Of a DNA stretch of 64,000 nt, positions 1 through 9,710 are shown piece after piece. Where the stretch lies: contig NZ_JAVBXX010000003.1 of NCBI RefSeq assembly GCF_030824335.1, forward strand, positions 110,472 to 174,471, given 5' to 3'. Below the pieces are notes generated by a model. It was not told the origin of the DNA, did no database searches, and worked only from the letters and a program-made list of their open reading frames with translations. The stretch is from Azonexus sp. Lineage in GTDB: Bacteria > Pseudomonadota > Gammaproteobacteria > Burkholderiales > Rhodocyclaceae. The translations under genes were made by a program, and so were the position numbers. Numbering within the stretch: the stretch's first letter is position 1; the number at the start of each line of letters is the position of its first letter.

Positions 1-2
1 AG

Positions 3-527
3 CACTTTGGCCGCCCTTCGACCTGGCTCAATCAGGCCACGGCAGCAGCCAATCTGTCGGAAAAAGTCAGCGCCTTGCTCGATTCGGGAAAAATCGCCAG
101 CACCGGCGCCGCCGTTCAACTCGAAAAACTGGTCAAGATCAACGAAGCCAAAGCGGAATCCCTGATCGACCAGATCGAGCAATTACCCGAGGGTGAAAAA
201 ATATCGAAAAAGCGGGTCGACCACGCCATTTCAGAAGAAACCGGTCGCGGCAAGAAGAAGGAAGAAACGGTTGTCGCTGCTGCACCGCAGGAAGCAGCAG
301 CAGAGCACAAACCGGCATCCGGAGCCGAAACAGCCCCCATGCAGCAGGAAGCCCCTCTTCCAGGCAGTACTATCCAGAACACCGCACCGCCAGCCCCCCC
401 TCGCCAGAAGGTCAATCCAGGCAAGGTCAGACAGGTCGCTGAAATACTGGGCCTGGCCGATGATGATGACGAAGAAGAAATTCTTGTCCGCCTGATCGAC
501 GAATTCCTCGCGATGAAGCGCAACTGA
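3..527 (+). CDS. ParB/KorB-like partition protein, C-terminal part (5' truncated by window edge)
   Basis: The reading frame is open from the window edge, so 174 residues of the C-terminal part are visible and the true start is outside. The first visible residues (HFGRPSTWLNQ) followed by an alternating hydrophobic helix pattern and the stretch LLDSGKIASTGAAVQLEKL resemble the helix-turn-helix region of ParB/KorB/Spo0J proteins, which bind parS-type centromere sites. A Pro/Ala/Glu-rich linker follows, and the C-terminus (from about KVRQVAEIL) has an acidic run DDDDEEE. A TTG at 75 could be called as a start, but the homologous part extends upstream of it. Other HTH nucleoid proteins remain possible. 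Confidence 0.55.
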   Translation, partial: HFGRPSTWLNQATAAANLSEKVSALLDSGKIASTGAAVQLEKLVKINEAKAESLIDQIEQLPEGEKISKKRVDHAISEETGRGKKKEETVVAAAPQEAAAEHKPASGAETAPMQQEAPLPGSTIQNTAPPAPPRQKVNPGKVRQVAEILGLADDDDEEEILVRLIDEFLAMKRN

Positions 528-552
528 CGCTGTCTGATTTTCCCGAGCGATT

Positions 553-1470
553 TCAGGTCAGCACGTACGCCGTAATTTCCGGTGGCTGGCTGCGCGGGGT
601 TTCGCCGACCAGTTCGCAGACGGAAACCTCGATTGCATGGCACATCGAGGCCAGTGCCAGATCGTTGGGTTCGGTGCCGAAAGGCTCTTCGATCTGCTCG
701 CCAATCACATCGAGCGCGAGAAAGGTATAGGCGACAAACGTTGCGATCAGCGGGGTCAGCCAGCCAATCGAAGTACTCAGGCCAATCGGCAGGAGAAGGC
801 AATAGGCCATCACGGTACGATTCATCAGCACGCGGTAGGTGTAAGGGATCGGCGTGTTGGCAATGCGCTCGCAGGCACCGGACGCTTCCGTCAGGAGATT
901 GAGGTTGCGATCCATCGACTGCAATTGCAGGTCGCTGAGCAGACCGTTCTTCTGGGCGCTTGCCAGATCCTGCGCCAGCACCAGAAGAATTGCCGCAGTG
1001 GCGTAGCGCCGCCCCGTCACCTGGGCCATCTGCGCCGGCAGCAGCCGGCAAGCCAGATCGTCGTGGGCATCGGTGTTGCGCAACTGGTGCTTGAGTGCAT
1101 AAACGAAAGCCGACAAGGTACAGGCAAGGCGCTTCTGCAACGCGGTGTCAGTCGTGAAACTGGCCACTTCCCGGGTCAACGAGCGGGCGGCAATCAATAA
1201 CGCCCCCCATTGCTTGCGGGCCTCCCAGAAGCGCTCGTAGCTGACCGAGTTGCGAAAGCCGAGAAAGATGGCCAGCGCGATACCCATCAGCGTAAATGGC
1301 GGAATCGATAGCGAAGACGCTGCGTATTCCGCCATCCACCAGTTTCGGCACAGGACGCTGATCACGGCAACCGTGACCACCAGCAACAAACGGCTGGCAA
1401 TATATGGCAGGACAGACCCGCGCCAAACAAACAACAAACGAAACCAATGGAGATGCGGACGAACAATCAT
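553..1470 (-). CDS. Bestrophin-family (RFP-TM, YneE-like) ion channel protein
   Basis: This 305-residue membrane protein matches the bacterial bestrophin family in length and layout: an N-terminal MIVRPHLHWFRLLF segment, a hydrophobic segment near residues 22-45, the family hallmark FLGFRNSVSYERFWEARKQWG, and further hydrophobic helices around residues 210-250. Bacterial bestrophins form pentameric cation or anion channels in the inner membrane. The ATG at 1470 is followed by the expected N-terminus but has only a weak Shine-Dalgarno. It is transcribed alone, convergent with the ParB-like gene. Ion selectivity cannot be read from the sequence. Confidence 0.85.
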   Translation of the reverse strand: MIVRPHLHWFRLLFVWRGSVLPYIASRLLLVVTVAVISVLCRNWWMAEYAASSLSIPPFTLMGIALAIFLGFRNSVSYERFWEARKQWGALLIAARSLTREVASFTTDTALQKRLACTLSAFVYALKHQLRNTDAHDDLACRLLPAQMAQVTGRRYATAAILLVLAQDLASAQKNGLLSDLQLQSMDRNLNLLTEASGACERIANTPIPYTYRVLMNRTVMAYCLLLPIGLSTSIGWLTPLIATFVAYTFLALDVIGEQIEEPFGTEPNDLALASMCHAIEVSVCELVGETPRSQPPEITAYVLT

Positions 1471-1527
1471 GCAAGAAATTTCAAGGTATGCCCCGGCATA
1501 TTGCCGATGGTGCGTGAATGAAACGGC

Positions 1528-1737
1528 TTAAAATACCGGCCCGGAAAAAACTTCCTTGAAATAGGCCTCTGGATCAGTCTCCGGCAGACACAAACCGGCC
1601 AGCCATTGCGCGCTCACAGCGCTGGCGGCAAGCGGCCCACTTTCCTCGCCGTCAAACACGTAGTCGTAGCTGACGCATGCACCAGGATTTGCGACAGACA
1701 AGCCGAAGATACGGGCAAAAAAGTTACTGAGGGACAT
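1528..1737 (-). CDS. Small conserved-type hypothetical protein (69 aa)
   Basis: The frame is open further upstream, but the ATG at 1737 is preceded by a good Shine-Dalgarno (AAGGAG, 7 nt spacing), so the 69-residue product beginning MSLSNFFARIFG is preferred. It has no signal peptide or membrane helix. The middle holds an acidic turn (DYVFDGEESGP) and a Trp-Leu-Ala-Gly stretch, and it ends YFKEVFSGPVF. I do not recognise the family. It lies 165 nt downstream of the HD-GYP regulator, on the same strand, and could be either its own transcript or the tail of that operon. Confidence 0.6.
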   Translation of the reverse strand: MSLSNFFARIFGLSVANPGACVSYDYVFDGEESGPLAASAVSAQWLAGLCLPETDPEAYFKEVFSGPVF

Positions 1738-1901
1738 GGCTGACTCCTTGAATACCGTGTCGAAATCGACAACTGGACTATAGAGCCGATGGTGCACTGC
1801 AGCAAACAATGTTTTCTCACCGGATACATTAGATAAACTTATCTGTAGATTTACCGTATTGCCGAAGGCGAGCACCGACCGACTCGGCTTCGCACGCTTT
1901 A

Positions 1902-3053
1902 TCAACTCAGGACTTGTGCCAGTAATTCCTGCTTCCTGGCCAGATCGCTGTGGCTATCGGCAAAGCGCTCGGCAATGGCACAAAAACTCTCCTGAATCGT
2001 GATGAAGGCATCGAACATGTCGGCATCGAAATGTGTGCCACGGCCCTCGCGCATGATTTTCACCGCTGCTTCATGTGTCATGCCCTCTTTGTAAACACGG
2101 CGGCTGATCAACGCATCGTAGACATCGGCCACCGCCATCAGACGGGCCGGAATGGGAATATCGTCACCGGCTAGCCCTGCCGGATAACCGCTACCGTCCC
2201 ATTTCTCCTGATGCGACAGCGCGATGGTCTTGGCGAATGCAAGAAAATCGCAGTCGATGCCCAGCGCCTTTTCAGCGTGGGCAATGGCATCGTGCCCCAG
2301 CGTGGTGTGCGTTTTCATGATTTCGAACTCTTGCGGCTCCAGGCGCCCCGGTTTCAAAAGAATCCGGTCGGGAATGCCAACCTTGCCGATATCGTGCAAG
2401 GGTGCCGATTTGAACAACATATTGATGTTGGCTTCGCTGAGAAACCAGGCAAAGCGCGGATGATCGCGCAAGCTTTCGGCCAGCGCCTTGACGTAGAACT
2501 GCGTGCGGCGCAGGTGGTTGCCGGTTTCGGTGTCGCGCGTTTCAGCCATCGAGGCCATGGCAAGAATGGTGACATCCTGGATCGCCACCACCTCCTTCGT
2601 GCGCTTGCTGACCTCAAGTTCGAGAAATTCGTTCTTGTCACGCAGAAAATCGGCCATGCGCTTCAGCGAAAGATGATTCTTGACGCGTGCCATGACAATC
2701 GGCGGACTAATCGGTTTGATGATGTAGTCGACCGCGCCAAGCTCCAGGCCGTGCTGCTCGTCCGCCATTTCGGCCTTGGCGGTCAGAAAAATGACCGGGA
2801 TGTCCATCGTCAGGACATCGTGCTTGAGCCTTTCGCACACCTCATAGCCATCCATGCCGGGCATCATGATGTCGAGCAGGATCAGATCAGGCGGCACTTC
2901 CGAAGCCGCAATCTTTAGCGCTTTCTCACCACAATTGGCCACTTTCACCTTGTACTCATCCTTGAGCAGGTTGCTCATCAGGGTGAGGTTATCCGGCGTG
3001 TCGTCCACCACCAGCACGGTGGCCTTCTTGATCAATTCCAGCCCATCCATCAC
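1902..3053 (-). CDS. Response regulator with HD-GYP phosphodiesterase domain (RpfG-like)
   Basis: A receiver domain occupies residues 10-130, with the phospho-acceptor Asp in [13 protein letters not shown] and the Lys in IIKPIS. After a coiled linker comes an HD-GYP domain: HLRRTQ, the metal-binding HDIGK ([14 protein letters not shown]) and the GYP signature in [16 protein letters not shown] proteins hydrolyse cyclic-di-GMP, and the catalytic residues look intact. The start overlaps the stop of the hybrid kinase gene by 4 nt (ATGA), so the two are translationally coupled. The pair probably forms a phosphorelay that lowers c-di-GMP on a signal; the signal is unknown. Confidence 0.93.
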   Translation of the reverse strand: MMDGLELIKKATVLVVDDTPDNLTLMSNLLKDEYKVKVANCGEKALKIAASEVPPDLILLDIMMPGMDGYEVCERLKHDVLTMDIPVIFLTAKAEMADEQHGLELGAVDYIIKPISPPIVMARVKNHLSLKRMADFLRDKNEFLELEVSKRTKEVVAIQDVTILAMASMAETRDTETGNHLRRTQFYVKALAESLRDHPRFAWFLSEANINMLFKSAPLHDIGKVGIPDRILLKPGRLEPQEFEIMKTHTTLGHDAIAHAEKALGIDCDFLAFAKTIALSHQEKWDGSGYPAGLAGDDIPIPARLMAVADVYDALISRRVYKEGMTHEAAVKIMREGRGTHFDADMFDAFITIQESFCAIAERFADSHSDLARKQELLAQVLS

Positions 3054-5980
3054 ATTTCCTTTCCGGCCGGGTTGGCACAGGCCGATCTCAGCGCGACCAG
3101 TGCGGCCTCGAAATTGAAGGTGCGAATGCCTTCGCTGATCGCGTAAAACTGCGCGGGAAAGGCCGTATCAAGCAAGGCCTCGTTCGCCTCCAGGAGGTCT
3201 GCGGCTTCTGCATCGTCGTCCACCAACAAGGCCTCCAACTGGGTACAGACCAACTTGAGTTTTTCCTGATCCAGCACTACCGCCACCTTGGCCGGCGCCT
3301 TCGGTAGTTGCGCCTCCAATTGGGCAATCAGCGTATGTAGAGGCACTTTCAATGCTTCGATCCGAACATCGACAGCCTGAGGTGACTGCTTTTCCTTGAT
3401 CGCCGCCTCCAGCTTTTCCGCTATCTGCTGCAGACCGGTAGCACCGATATGAGCAGCAAGCCCCTTCAACGTGTGGGCAAGACGCTCTGCCGTCAGCCAG
3501 TCGTTTGCCTCAAGCGCCTGCTTGATATCTACCGTCGCCAATTTCTGCCCGGCGACAAACTTCTTCAACATCGACAAGTAGAGCCGCCGCTTGCCAAGCA
3601 CGCGGCGCAACCCGGCTGCCGTATCCAGCCCGTCGATGCCGGAAGGTATTTCCTCCTCTGTGGCTGGTGCTGGCGACACCACCTCCGCCACGGCGAACCC
3701 GTGCCAAGGCTTGACCCATTTGAGCAGCGTAGCCCACAAATCTTCGGGTTCAATCGGCTTGGGAATATGATCGTTCATGCCTGCCGCCAGACAAAGATCG
3801 CGGTCGACCTGCATGGCGTTGGCGGTCATCGCGATAATCGGCAGATCCTTGAAACGGGCCTCCTTGCGGATTTCCCGGGTCGAGGTCACACCATCCATGA
3901 CGGGCATTTGCATATCCATCAGCACCACGTCGTAATCGACCGCGTAGACCATCTCCAGCGCGACCTGGCCGTTCTCGGCCAGATCGACGACAAACCCACC
4001 CTCCTGGAGCAATTCTGTCGCCACTTCCTGATTCATATCGTTGTCTTCGACCAGCAAAACCCGGCTGCCCTTGATACTGGCAAGTTGTTCAAAGCTGTCG
4101 CTCGGCACCTCGCCTGCAGTGCGTGCACCATCTGCGATCACCCCGCCCAGCACACGTGCGACGGAATCGAACAATAGCGAGGCATTGACCGGTTTGATCA
4201 GCACCATCTCGATCCCGGCCGCCTCCGAATCCTTGATAACTTCCTCTCGACCGAAGGCCGTCACCATCATCAGGTGCGGCATGTGCTCCAGCGGCAGATC
4301 CCTAAGCCGCCTGGCCGTCTCGCTCCCATCCATTGCCGGCATTTGCCAGTCAAGGAACACAATATCGTAGGGGGTGCCTTGGGCTTCGGCACGATTCACT
4401 GCCGCAATCGCCATTTTCCCTGACTCAGCCTGGTCGACCGTAAAACTCATGCCTTGCAGCATGTCGTCCAGCACCAGCCGCGCATTGTCGTTATCGTCCA
4501 CGACCAGTACACGCTTGCCCTGAAGATTGGTCGATAGCGCCGGTTTCTTTTGCAGCCCGACACACTTGCCGAGACGGGCCGTAAACCAGAAAGTACTGCC
4601 TTGGCCAAGTTCGCTCTCGACACCGACCTCGCCATGCATCAGTTCGACCAGTTTCCTGGAAATGGCCAGCCCCAGGCCAGTGCCGCCAAACTCGCGGGTA
4701 GTCGAGGTATCCGCCTGAGAAAAGCGCTGGAACAAGTGCGCCATCTGCGCTTCGCTCAAGCCAATACCGGTATCCCGAACGGCGCAATAAATCAGCACAT
4801 CGTGCTCGGTTTCTTCCTTGAGGCGGATAACGATGTCGACCTCGCCCCGCTCGGTGAACTTGACCGCATTGTTGCCATAGTTGATCAGAATCTGCCCCAG
4901 GCGCAGCGGATCGCCGATCAGGTGCGTTGGCACGCCCTTGTCCACGTCGAAAACCAACTCCAGCCCCTTCAGCGCAGTTTTTTCGGCGATCAGGTTGGCC
5001 ACATTGTCGAGCACCTTTTCCAGCTCGAATCCGATATGTTCGACGTTCAGCTTGCCCGCCTCGATTTTCGAAAAATCGAGGATATCGTTGATGATGTTGA
5101 GTAAATGCCGGCCGGAAGCCTGAATCTTCTTGATGTAATCACGCTGACGCTGCGTCAGATCGGTTTTCAGGGCGAGATGCGACATGCCGATGATGGCATT
5201 CATCGGGGTACGGATTTCGTGGCTCATGTTGGACAGGAAGTCGGATTTGGCGAGATTGGCCCGATCCGCTACCTCCCGGGCACTTTCCAGCTCGACGTTC
5301 TTTTCCTGCAAAACACCAAGAAAACGCTCATTTTCCTGATTGATCAGGTTCTTCAGGCGTTGCTGCGTTCCCCGATAAACCTGATAGCCAAAAGCAAGCG
5401 CCAGCAATAATGCGAAAACGCTGGCAAAGACAATCACCGAGAAGAGAAAACGCATTTTTGCTTTGAAATCCGCCTCATGCGCATCCAGCGCCGCCTCCTC
5501 GATCAGATCGAAGCTGTGTAACCCGTCACGAATCGAATCCATCGTGCGCTTGCCCTGACCGCTGCTGAACATCGCCTGCATCGCAGCCAACTTGTGGGCG
5601 CCACGCAATTCGACGATTTTCGCCATCTCTGCCATCTTGTTCTCGACCAAGGGGGCAATGACATCCAGATGATGACGCGCCGAATCAATCAAGGTCAGTT
5701 CGCGCAAAACCTGCAGATGACTATGGATGTCGTCGCGCACCGCCAAGTAAGGTTCGAGAAAAACCGGGTTACCAGTAAGCGCGTAACCCCGCTGACTGCT
5801 CTCGGCATCCATCAATCTGCCCAGCAACTCACCCGCACTGATCATGACCAGGCGGGTATGGCGCCGCGCAGCAGCGGATGCCTCGATCTGCTCAAACGCC
5901 CAGAACGACACAGCCATCCCCAGGCTCACCAGGAGAATTGCACCGCTTAACGCGGCAATGATTTTATGGATGGCTTTCAT
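3050..5980 (-). CDS. CHASE3 hybrid sensor histidine kinase with two receivers and an HPt domain
   Basis: I chose the ATG at 5980 (product [11 protein letters not shown]..., 976 aa) because it starts directly at the first membrane helix; the frame is open 63 codons further up but that part lacks signal character. Domains in order: TM1 (about 5-28), CHASE3 periplasmic sensor with [10 protein letters not shown] (about 35-175), TM2 (about 178-203), coiled coil, HisKA with SHEIRTPMN (His near 254), HATPase with N and G boxes (GTGLGLAI), two receiver domains ([11 protein letters not shown] and [11 protein letters not shown]) and a C-terminal HPt ([12 protein letters not shown]). This is a full BarA-like relay. 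It feeds the downstream HD-GYP regulator, whose start overlaps its stop. Confidence 0.93.
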   Translation of the reverse strand: MKAIHKIIAALSGAILLVSLGMAVSFWAFEQIEASAAARRHTRLVMISAGELLGRLMDAESSQRGYALTGNPVFLEPYLAVRDDIHSHLQVLRELTLIDSARHHLDVIAPLVENKMAEMAKIVELRGAHKLAAMQAMFSSGQGKRTMDSIRDGLHSFDLIEEAALDAHEADFKAKMRFLFSVIVFASVFALLLALAFGYQVYRGTQQRLKNLINQENERFLGVLQEKNVELESAREVADRANLAKSDFLSNMSHEIRTPMNAIIGMSHLALKTDLTQRQRDYIKKIQASGRHLLNIINDILDFSKIEAGKLNVEHIGFELEKVLDNVANLIAEKTALKGLELVFDVDKGVPTHLIGDPLRLGQILINYGNNAVKFTERGEVDIVIRLKEETEHDVLIYCAVRDTGIGLSEAQMAHLFQRFSQADTSTTREFGGTGLGLAISRKLVELMHGEVGVESELGQGSTFWFTARLGKCVGLQKKPALSTNLQGKRVLVVDDNDNARLVLDDMLQGMSFTVDQAESGKMAIAAVNRAEAQGTPYDIVFLDWQMPAMDGSETARRLRDLPLEHMPHLMMVTAFGREEVIKDSEAAGIEMVLIKPVNASLLFDSVARVLGGVIADGARTAGEVPSDSFEQLASIKGSRVLLVEDNDMNQEVATELLQEGGFVVDLAENGQVALEMVYAVDYDVVLMDMQMPVMDGVTSTREIRKEARFKDLPIIAMTANAMQVDRDLCLAAGMNDHIPKPIEPEDLWATLLKWVKPWHGFAVAEVVSPAPATEEEIPSGIDGLDTAAGLRRVLGKRRLYLSMLKKFVAGQKLATVDIKQALEANDWLTAERLAHTLKGLAAHIGATGLQQIAEKLEAAIKEKQSPQAVDVRIEALKVPLHTLIAQLEAQLPKAPAKVAVVLDQEKLKLVCTQLEALLVDDDAEAADLLEANEALLDTAFPAQFYAISEGIRTFNFEAALVALRSACANPAGKEM

Positions 5981-6253
5981 CGGTGCATGCCCTCTCGGAC
6001 GAATGCGGAAGCGACCATGCAGCCCGCTTGCCGGGGTTGGAAATAGCGATAGTCCGATCTTAGGAGAGGGAATTTCTTCGGTCTGTCTACTAGCACACAT
6101 AGCCACGAAAACCGGCGGCACCCAGAACGCTGGGTACGCTATCGCACAGTGCGTGACCAGCAATCCCAATAGGCTGTGCTATGGAAATGACAGAGATGCA
6201 ACGCGGTTTCTGCTCAAGCTTTCCATGCCTCTCCTCAATTCAAAGGAATCAAC

Positions 6254-6817
6254 ATGACCCATACACAAAGCGTGCTGCAGCGCATCCTGCTCATCACGGC
6301 AACGGCTTTTTCATTCGCCGCATTCAGTCCGGCAGCCATTGCTGCCTCGGCTGAAGACCTCAATGCAGATGCCGCGCAGGCTCTGCAAAGTCTCTACAAG
6401 AGCAATCCGGCGGCCGAACAGTTGTCAAAGAAAGCCAAGGCCATTCTGGTCTTCCCGAAAATCCTCAAGGCCGGCCTGGTTTTTGGCGGCAGTTATGGTG
6501 AGGGCGTCCTGAACCGCAATGCAAAGCATGTCGGCTACTACAACTCGGTTTCCGCATCTTGGGGCTGGCAGGCTGGTGCCGAATCTTACGGCTACGTCGT
6601 TTTCCTGATGAGCAACAAAGCCATCAAGTATCTCGATGATTCAAAAGGCTGGGAATTCGGTGTCGGTCCGAGCATCGTGGTGGTCAACGAAGGAATCGCC
6701 AAAAATCTGACTTCATCGACCATGAAGGAAGATGCCTACGCGTTCATCTTCGATCAGCAAGGCTTGATGGCCAGCCTGAGCATTGAAGGCACCAAGATCT
6801 CCCGCATCAAGCGTTAA
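6254..6817 (+). CDS. SYLF/Ysc84-type lipid-binding exported protein
   Basis: The 187-residue product has a signal peptide (about 1-31, cleaved after AAIAA) and a SYLF domain: KAKAILVFPKILKAG, then GGSYGEGVL, then YYNSVSASWGWQAGAESYG, the usual YSC84/SYLF signature. Such proteins bind phospholipids; in bacteria they are periplasmic and often stress-induced. AAAGGA precedes the ATG. It begins the envelope-stress cluster and is followed directly by a strong hairpin terminator, so it is monocistronic. Confidence 0.88.
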   Translation: MTHTQSVLQRILLITATAFSFAAFSPAAIAASAEDLNADAAQALQSLYKSNPAAEQLSKKAKAILVFPKILKAGLVFGGSYGEGVLNRNAKHVGYYNSVSASWGWQAGAESYGYVVFLMSNKAIKYLDDSKGWEFGVGPSIVVVNEGIAKNLTSSTMKEDAYAFIFDQQGLMASLSIEGTKISRIKR

Positions 6818-6839
6818 GCACGAATCAAGCAGAACGTAT

Positions 6840-6889
6840 CCGGCACGCCAGGGAAGCTGCAAAGGCTTCCCGGGCGTGCCGGATTTTTT
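6840..6889 (+). terminator. Rho-independent terminator of the SYLF gene
   Basis: A long stem (CCGGCACGCC at 6840-6849 pairing with GGCGTGCCGG at 6873-6882) encloses a second hairpin (GGGAAGC / GCTTCCC), and is followed by ATTTTTTG. It lies 23 nt after the SYLF stop. Confidence 0.85.
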
Positions 6890-6903
6890 GTCCAATCAAG
6901 CAA

Positions 6904-7053
6904 TCAAAGCACACGCCGCCCACTGATCAAACGCAACAGAATGACAATGATCGCGATGACCAGCAGCACATGGATGAATCCGCCCAGTTGAAAAGAAGTG
7001 ACCACACCAAGTAGCCACAGAATGAGTAAAACAACGGCAAGGGTATAAAGCAT
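6904..7053 (-). CDS. Lmo0937/DUF5670-type small membrane protein (49 aa)
   Basis: A 49-residue frame, ATG at 7053, reads MLYTLAVVLLILWLLGVV..., a two-helix hydrophobic peptide with the LGVVTSFQLGGFIHVLLVIA centre and a basic end (ISGRRVL). This is the Lmo0937-type layout, a stress-associated small inner-membrane family. AGGA lies 7 nt before the ATG. The frame is missed by length cut-offs. A terminator of the upstream OmpA-like gene separates the two, so it has its own promoter. Confidence 0.85.
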   Translation of the reverse strand: MLYTLAVVLLILWLLGVVTSFQLGGFIHVLLVIAIIVILLRLISGRRVL

Positions 7054-7092
7054 GGTGCATCCTTCAGAAAAGATAGTGACACTGCCAAGGCC

Positions 7093-7130
7093 AAAAAAGC
7101 GTGCCCATCAAACAGATGGAACACGCTTTA
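7093..7130 (-). terminator. Rho-independent terminator of the OmpA/DUF4398 lipoprotein gene
   Basis: On the minus strand AAAGCGTG..CCATC pairs with GATGG.CACGCTTT around a TGTTT loop, followed by a run of T. It lies 20 nt after the stop codon of the gene at 7150-8019. Confidence 0.8.
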
Positions 7131-7149
7131 ACCCGCAGAAGAAGGCCGC

Positions 7150-8019
7150 TCAACGCTGACGAATGGCCCCGTCCTCATTGGACAGAATGATTTCGACACG
7201 ACGGTTCAACTGGCGATCTTCAGCCGTTTCATTGCTCGCCACCGGATACGACTCGCCAAAACCGCGAATGGCAATACGGTCGCGGCTGATCCCCATGTCC
7301 TGCAAACTGCGCCGCACGGAAATCGCACGCCGTTCAGACAGTTTCTGGTTATGCGCAGCCGATCCGGTACTGTCGGTAAAGCCTTCGATCAGGACAGTAC
7401 GTTGCGTGTGTTGCTGCAGCAGATCGGCCAGTTTCTGCAAGGTAACCAGGCCGTTCTGATTCAGCTTGGCACGGTCGGTCTGAAATAGCACATCGCTCAG
7501 TGTGATGACCATGCCGCGCTCGGTCATTTTTGCCGACAGTGCGGCCAACTGGGCTTCCAGCTGAGCCGCCCGGGCCTGAGCTTCCCGCGTCTGACGCTCG
7601 GCGAAAGCCGCATTGCCCTGAGCCTGACGCTTTTCTGCCGTGGCCTTGTCTGCTTCCATCGTGCGCTGATCGAGACGAACCTGATCGCGCTCCTTGGCCG
7701 AACTGGCCACTTCCGCCTCAGCGGTTTTACGCTTGATGACTTCCTCGGTCAGTGCAATTTTCTGCTTCGCCAGGTAAGCCAGCTTATCGATATCCTCGGT
7801 GCTTTCATTCTCTTCGGCAGCCAGATTGGCCTTTGCCATGGCCTCGCTGGCCTGCTTCATTTCGAGTGCAGCATAATTTCCAACCTGTGGATTATTCTGC
7901 ACAACCCGATAATCGCTACGTGTCTGATCAAGCAGACCGGTCGTTTTGGGCATGGAACTGCATGCCCCGAGCAGCGTCGCTATCACCAGCAAGACTGGCG
8001 TAAATTGTTTGGTTTTCAT
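7150..8019 (-). CDS. DUF4398/OmpA-family lipoprotein
   Basis: The N-terminus has a lipoprotein signal with lipobox LLGAC (acylated Cys near 20). Residues about 30-160 form the DUF4398-type helical region, rich in Ala/Glu/Lys (KASEAM-like repeats, coiled coil through RDQVRLDQRTMEADKATAEK). The C-terminal third is an OmpA peptidoglycan-binding domain: LFQTDRAKLNQNG, GFTDSTGS, LSERRAISVRRSLQ, NRRVEI. It probably tethers outer membrane to peptidoglycan. Two adjacent ATGs are possible; the second (8019) has better spacing (7 nt) to AAGGA. A 16-bp dyad at 8171 lies in the divergent promoter region shared with the YqjD-like gene. Confidence 0.88.
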   Translation of the reverse strand: MKTKQFTPVLLVIATLLGACSSMPKTTGLLDQTRSDYRVVQNNPQVGNYAALEMKQASEAMAKANLAAEENESTEDIDKLAYLAKQKIALTEEVIKRKTAEAEVASSAKERDQVRLDQRTMEADKATAEKRQAQGNAAFAERQTREAQARAAQLEAQLAALSAKMTERGMVITLSDVLFQTDRAKLNQNGLVTLQKLADLLQQHTQRTVLIEGFTDSTGSAAHNQKLSERRAISVRRSLQDMGISRDRIAIRGFGESYPVASNETAEDRQLNRRVEIILSNEDGAIRQR

Positions 8020-8170
8020 CATTGAATCCTTAGTGTTGACTTGGCTGCATGCTCAAGGTGCCCTTCCTTGCCAGGACTGAATCAATTCCGGACTGGACCA
8101 TGAGCGACGGGCACGATTGCCCCCGCTGGCTCGGCTAATACGAAGGGTAGTCAAACTGCCCGGCATGTTC

Positions 8171-8186
8171 TGTCTGCTGACGAACA
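8171..8186. promoter_or_regulatory. Putative operator, motif TGTYYGCTGRCGAACA (copy 1)
   Basis: The sequence TGTCTGCTGACGAACA lies in the 356-nt gap between the divergent OmpA-type gene (start 8019) and the YqjD-like gene (start 8376). Near-identical 16-mers occur at 10266, 10978 and 56913, always upstream of envelope genes. The perfect copy at 10266 is a TGTTCG-N4-CGAACA dyad, the shape expected of a dimeric regulator site. No other feature is evident in the rest of this gap. Confidence 0.45.
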
Positions 8187-8375
8187 TAAACCGGCAAGCC
8201 ATCGCCTTGCCTCGTGAAGCGCCGGAAAAACACCGTCTGCGCCGATTTTCCCGCTCTGTTCGATGGCAGACAGAAGCCATCGCTGATCGAACGCACTATC
8301 AGTCATCGGAAGATGTCCATCGCGGCTTTCCAGCCCCGACTTTTCCTTTGATCTGACTGATACCCGGGAGACATG

Positions 8376-8690
8376 ATGAGCAATGCAATTGCAGCAACAC
8401 GTGAAATGCTTGAAGAGGGCAAAAATGCCATCGTCAAAGACCTGAAAGACGTTGCCAGAGAAGCCGATGCGCTGCTCAATCAGGTAAGCAATGCAAGCAG
8501 CGAGGAATTTGCTGCGGCACGCTCCCGGATCGAAGCCAATCTGCATGAAATGCGCATGGCACTGTCGACCGGCAGCAGGTGTGCAGCCAAAAATGCCCAG
8601 GACTACGTGACCCATAACCCCTGGAAAACAGCCGGTGCGGTCGCCATGCTCGGTATTATCATTGGCATACTGAGCACTCGACACCACTGA
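8376..8690 (+). CDS. DUF883 (YqjD/ElaB-like) ribosome/membrane-associated protein
   Basis: The product (104 aa from the second of two adjacent ATGs, which is better spaced from GGGAG) has a long amphipathic helix with ATREMLEEGKNAIVKDLKD and VAREADALLNQ, then a C-terminal glycine-rich membrane segment (NPWKTAGAVAMLGIIIGILS). This is the DUF883 architecture: C-tail anchored inner-membrane proteins that in E. coli bind ribosomes in stationary phase. It lies 30 nt upstream of the YihY-family gene and probably shares its transcript. Confidence 0.88.
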   Translation: MSNAIAATREMLEEGKNAIVKDLKDVAREADALLNQVSNASSEEFAAARSRIEANLHEMRMALSTGSRCAAKNAQDYVTHNPWKTAGAVAMLGIIIGILSTRHH

Positions 8691-8720
8691 ACCAGGCGGC
8701 TGCCCGAGGGCTGAATTTGA

Positions 8721-9617
8721 ATGGAAAACCCCATGCAGCCGGAAAAAACACGACTGGGCCAACTTTTAATCGAGACATTGAATAGCTGGTTTGCCCACCG
8801 CGCTGGCAGCAAAGGGGCCGCGCTGGCCTTTTACACCCTGTTCTCCCTCCCTCCCATCACGATGCTGGCGATCAGTATTGCCAGCATCGCTTTTGGCACG
8901 GAATCGGCACTCGCCGAAATTGCCAGCCAACTGCGTGCGCTGATTGGCAATGATGGGGCACAAACCATCGTTGCCATCCTGGAAACCAACCGTACCCCTA
9001 CCCTGGACTTGATCCCGACGATCCTGGCCGGCACCTTGCTGCTGTTCAGTACGACCAGCCTGTTTGCTGAACTGAAAGACAGCCTGGACGATCTATGGGG
9101 AAGAAAAAATCTGCCGGAAGCGGCATTCATCGAGTTTCTGAATACGCGATTGCTGTCTTTTGTCCTGGTGCTTTTTCTCGGCACGCTGGCCTTGATATCG
9201 ATCATCGCCAGCGCAGCAGTGGCCGTTGCCACGACTTATGCCGGCGAGATCTGGAGCGATTCAGCCATTCTTGTGGCGACAAGCAGCACCGCGCTGATTT
9301 CCTTTGCCATCACCACCGCGCTGTTTGCCGTGGTGTACAAAATTCTGCCGGATGCCCCGCTCTCCTGGCGTGATGCCTGGACCGGCGGTTTCTTTACTGC
9401 AGCATTGTTCAGCGTCGGCAAATTCCTGATCAACCTGTATCTGACAGAGAGCGCAATGGCCTTGAGTTTTGGCGCCGCCGGCTCGCTGGTGGCCCTGCTC
9501 CTGTGGGTTTACTACTCGGCCCAGATTTTTCTGCTCGGTGCCATTTTCACCAAACAGTACGCGATGTATTTCGGCAGCCTGCGCCCCGCCGCTGCTCGTT
9601 CGCAGGATCTACCGTAG
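8721..9617 (+). CDS. YihY/BrkB-family inner-membrane protein
   Basis: The 298-residue protein carries the YihY/UPF0761 pattern: HRAGSKGAALAFYTLFSLPP at the first helix, TSLFAELKDSLDDLWGR, then six hydrophobic helices and the conserved C-terminal LVALLLWVYYSAQIFLLGA. The family is sometimes annotated ribonuclease BN, which is an old misassignment. The start at 8721 has GAGGG 10 nt upstream; an ATG 4 codons further on is also possible. It follows the YqjD-like gene on the same strand. Confidence 0.9.
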   Translation: MENPMQPEKTRLGQLLIETLNSWFAHRAGSKGAALAFYTLFSLPPITMLAISIASIAFGTESALAEIASQLRALIGNDGAQTIVAILETNRTPTLDLIPTILAGTLLLFSTTSLFAELKDSLDDLWGRKNLPEAAFIEFLNTRLLSFVLVLFLGTLALISIIASAAVAVATTYAGEIWSDSAILVATSSTALISFAITTALFAVVYKILPDAPLSWRDAWTGGFFTAALFSVGKFLINLYLTESAMALSFGAAGSLVALLLWVYYSAQIFLLGAIFTKQYAMYFGSLRPAAARSQDLP

Positions 9618-9633
9618 TACTTCTTGCCCAATG

Positions 9634-9659
9634 AAAAAGGGCCGCCAAAAAGCGACCCT
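9634..9659 (-). terminator. Rho-independent terminator (minus strand)
   Basis: Read on the minus strand, AGGGTCGC and GCGGCCCT form a stem around TTTTTG and are followed by TTTTTC. It terminates the DUF4398 lipoprotein gene ending at 9711; on the plus strand no T run follows. Confidence 0.75.
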
Positions 9660-9710
9660 GATTCGTTCCACTTGGTCATGCCGAAGCACCGACCAGGCCT
9701 TCAAGCAACT

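Noticed and set aside
116..1051. Minus-strand frame over the ParB-like and bestrophin genes
   Set aside because: Overlaps two supported genes and has an Arg/Ser-rich composition typical of shadow frames.
6927..7124. 65-aa Cys/Ser-rich minus-strand frame
   Set aside because: The overlapping 49-aa frame at 6904-7053 has a better ribosome site and matches the Lmo0937-type family.
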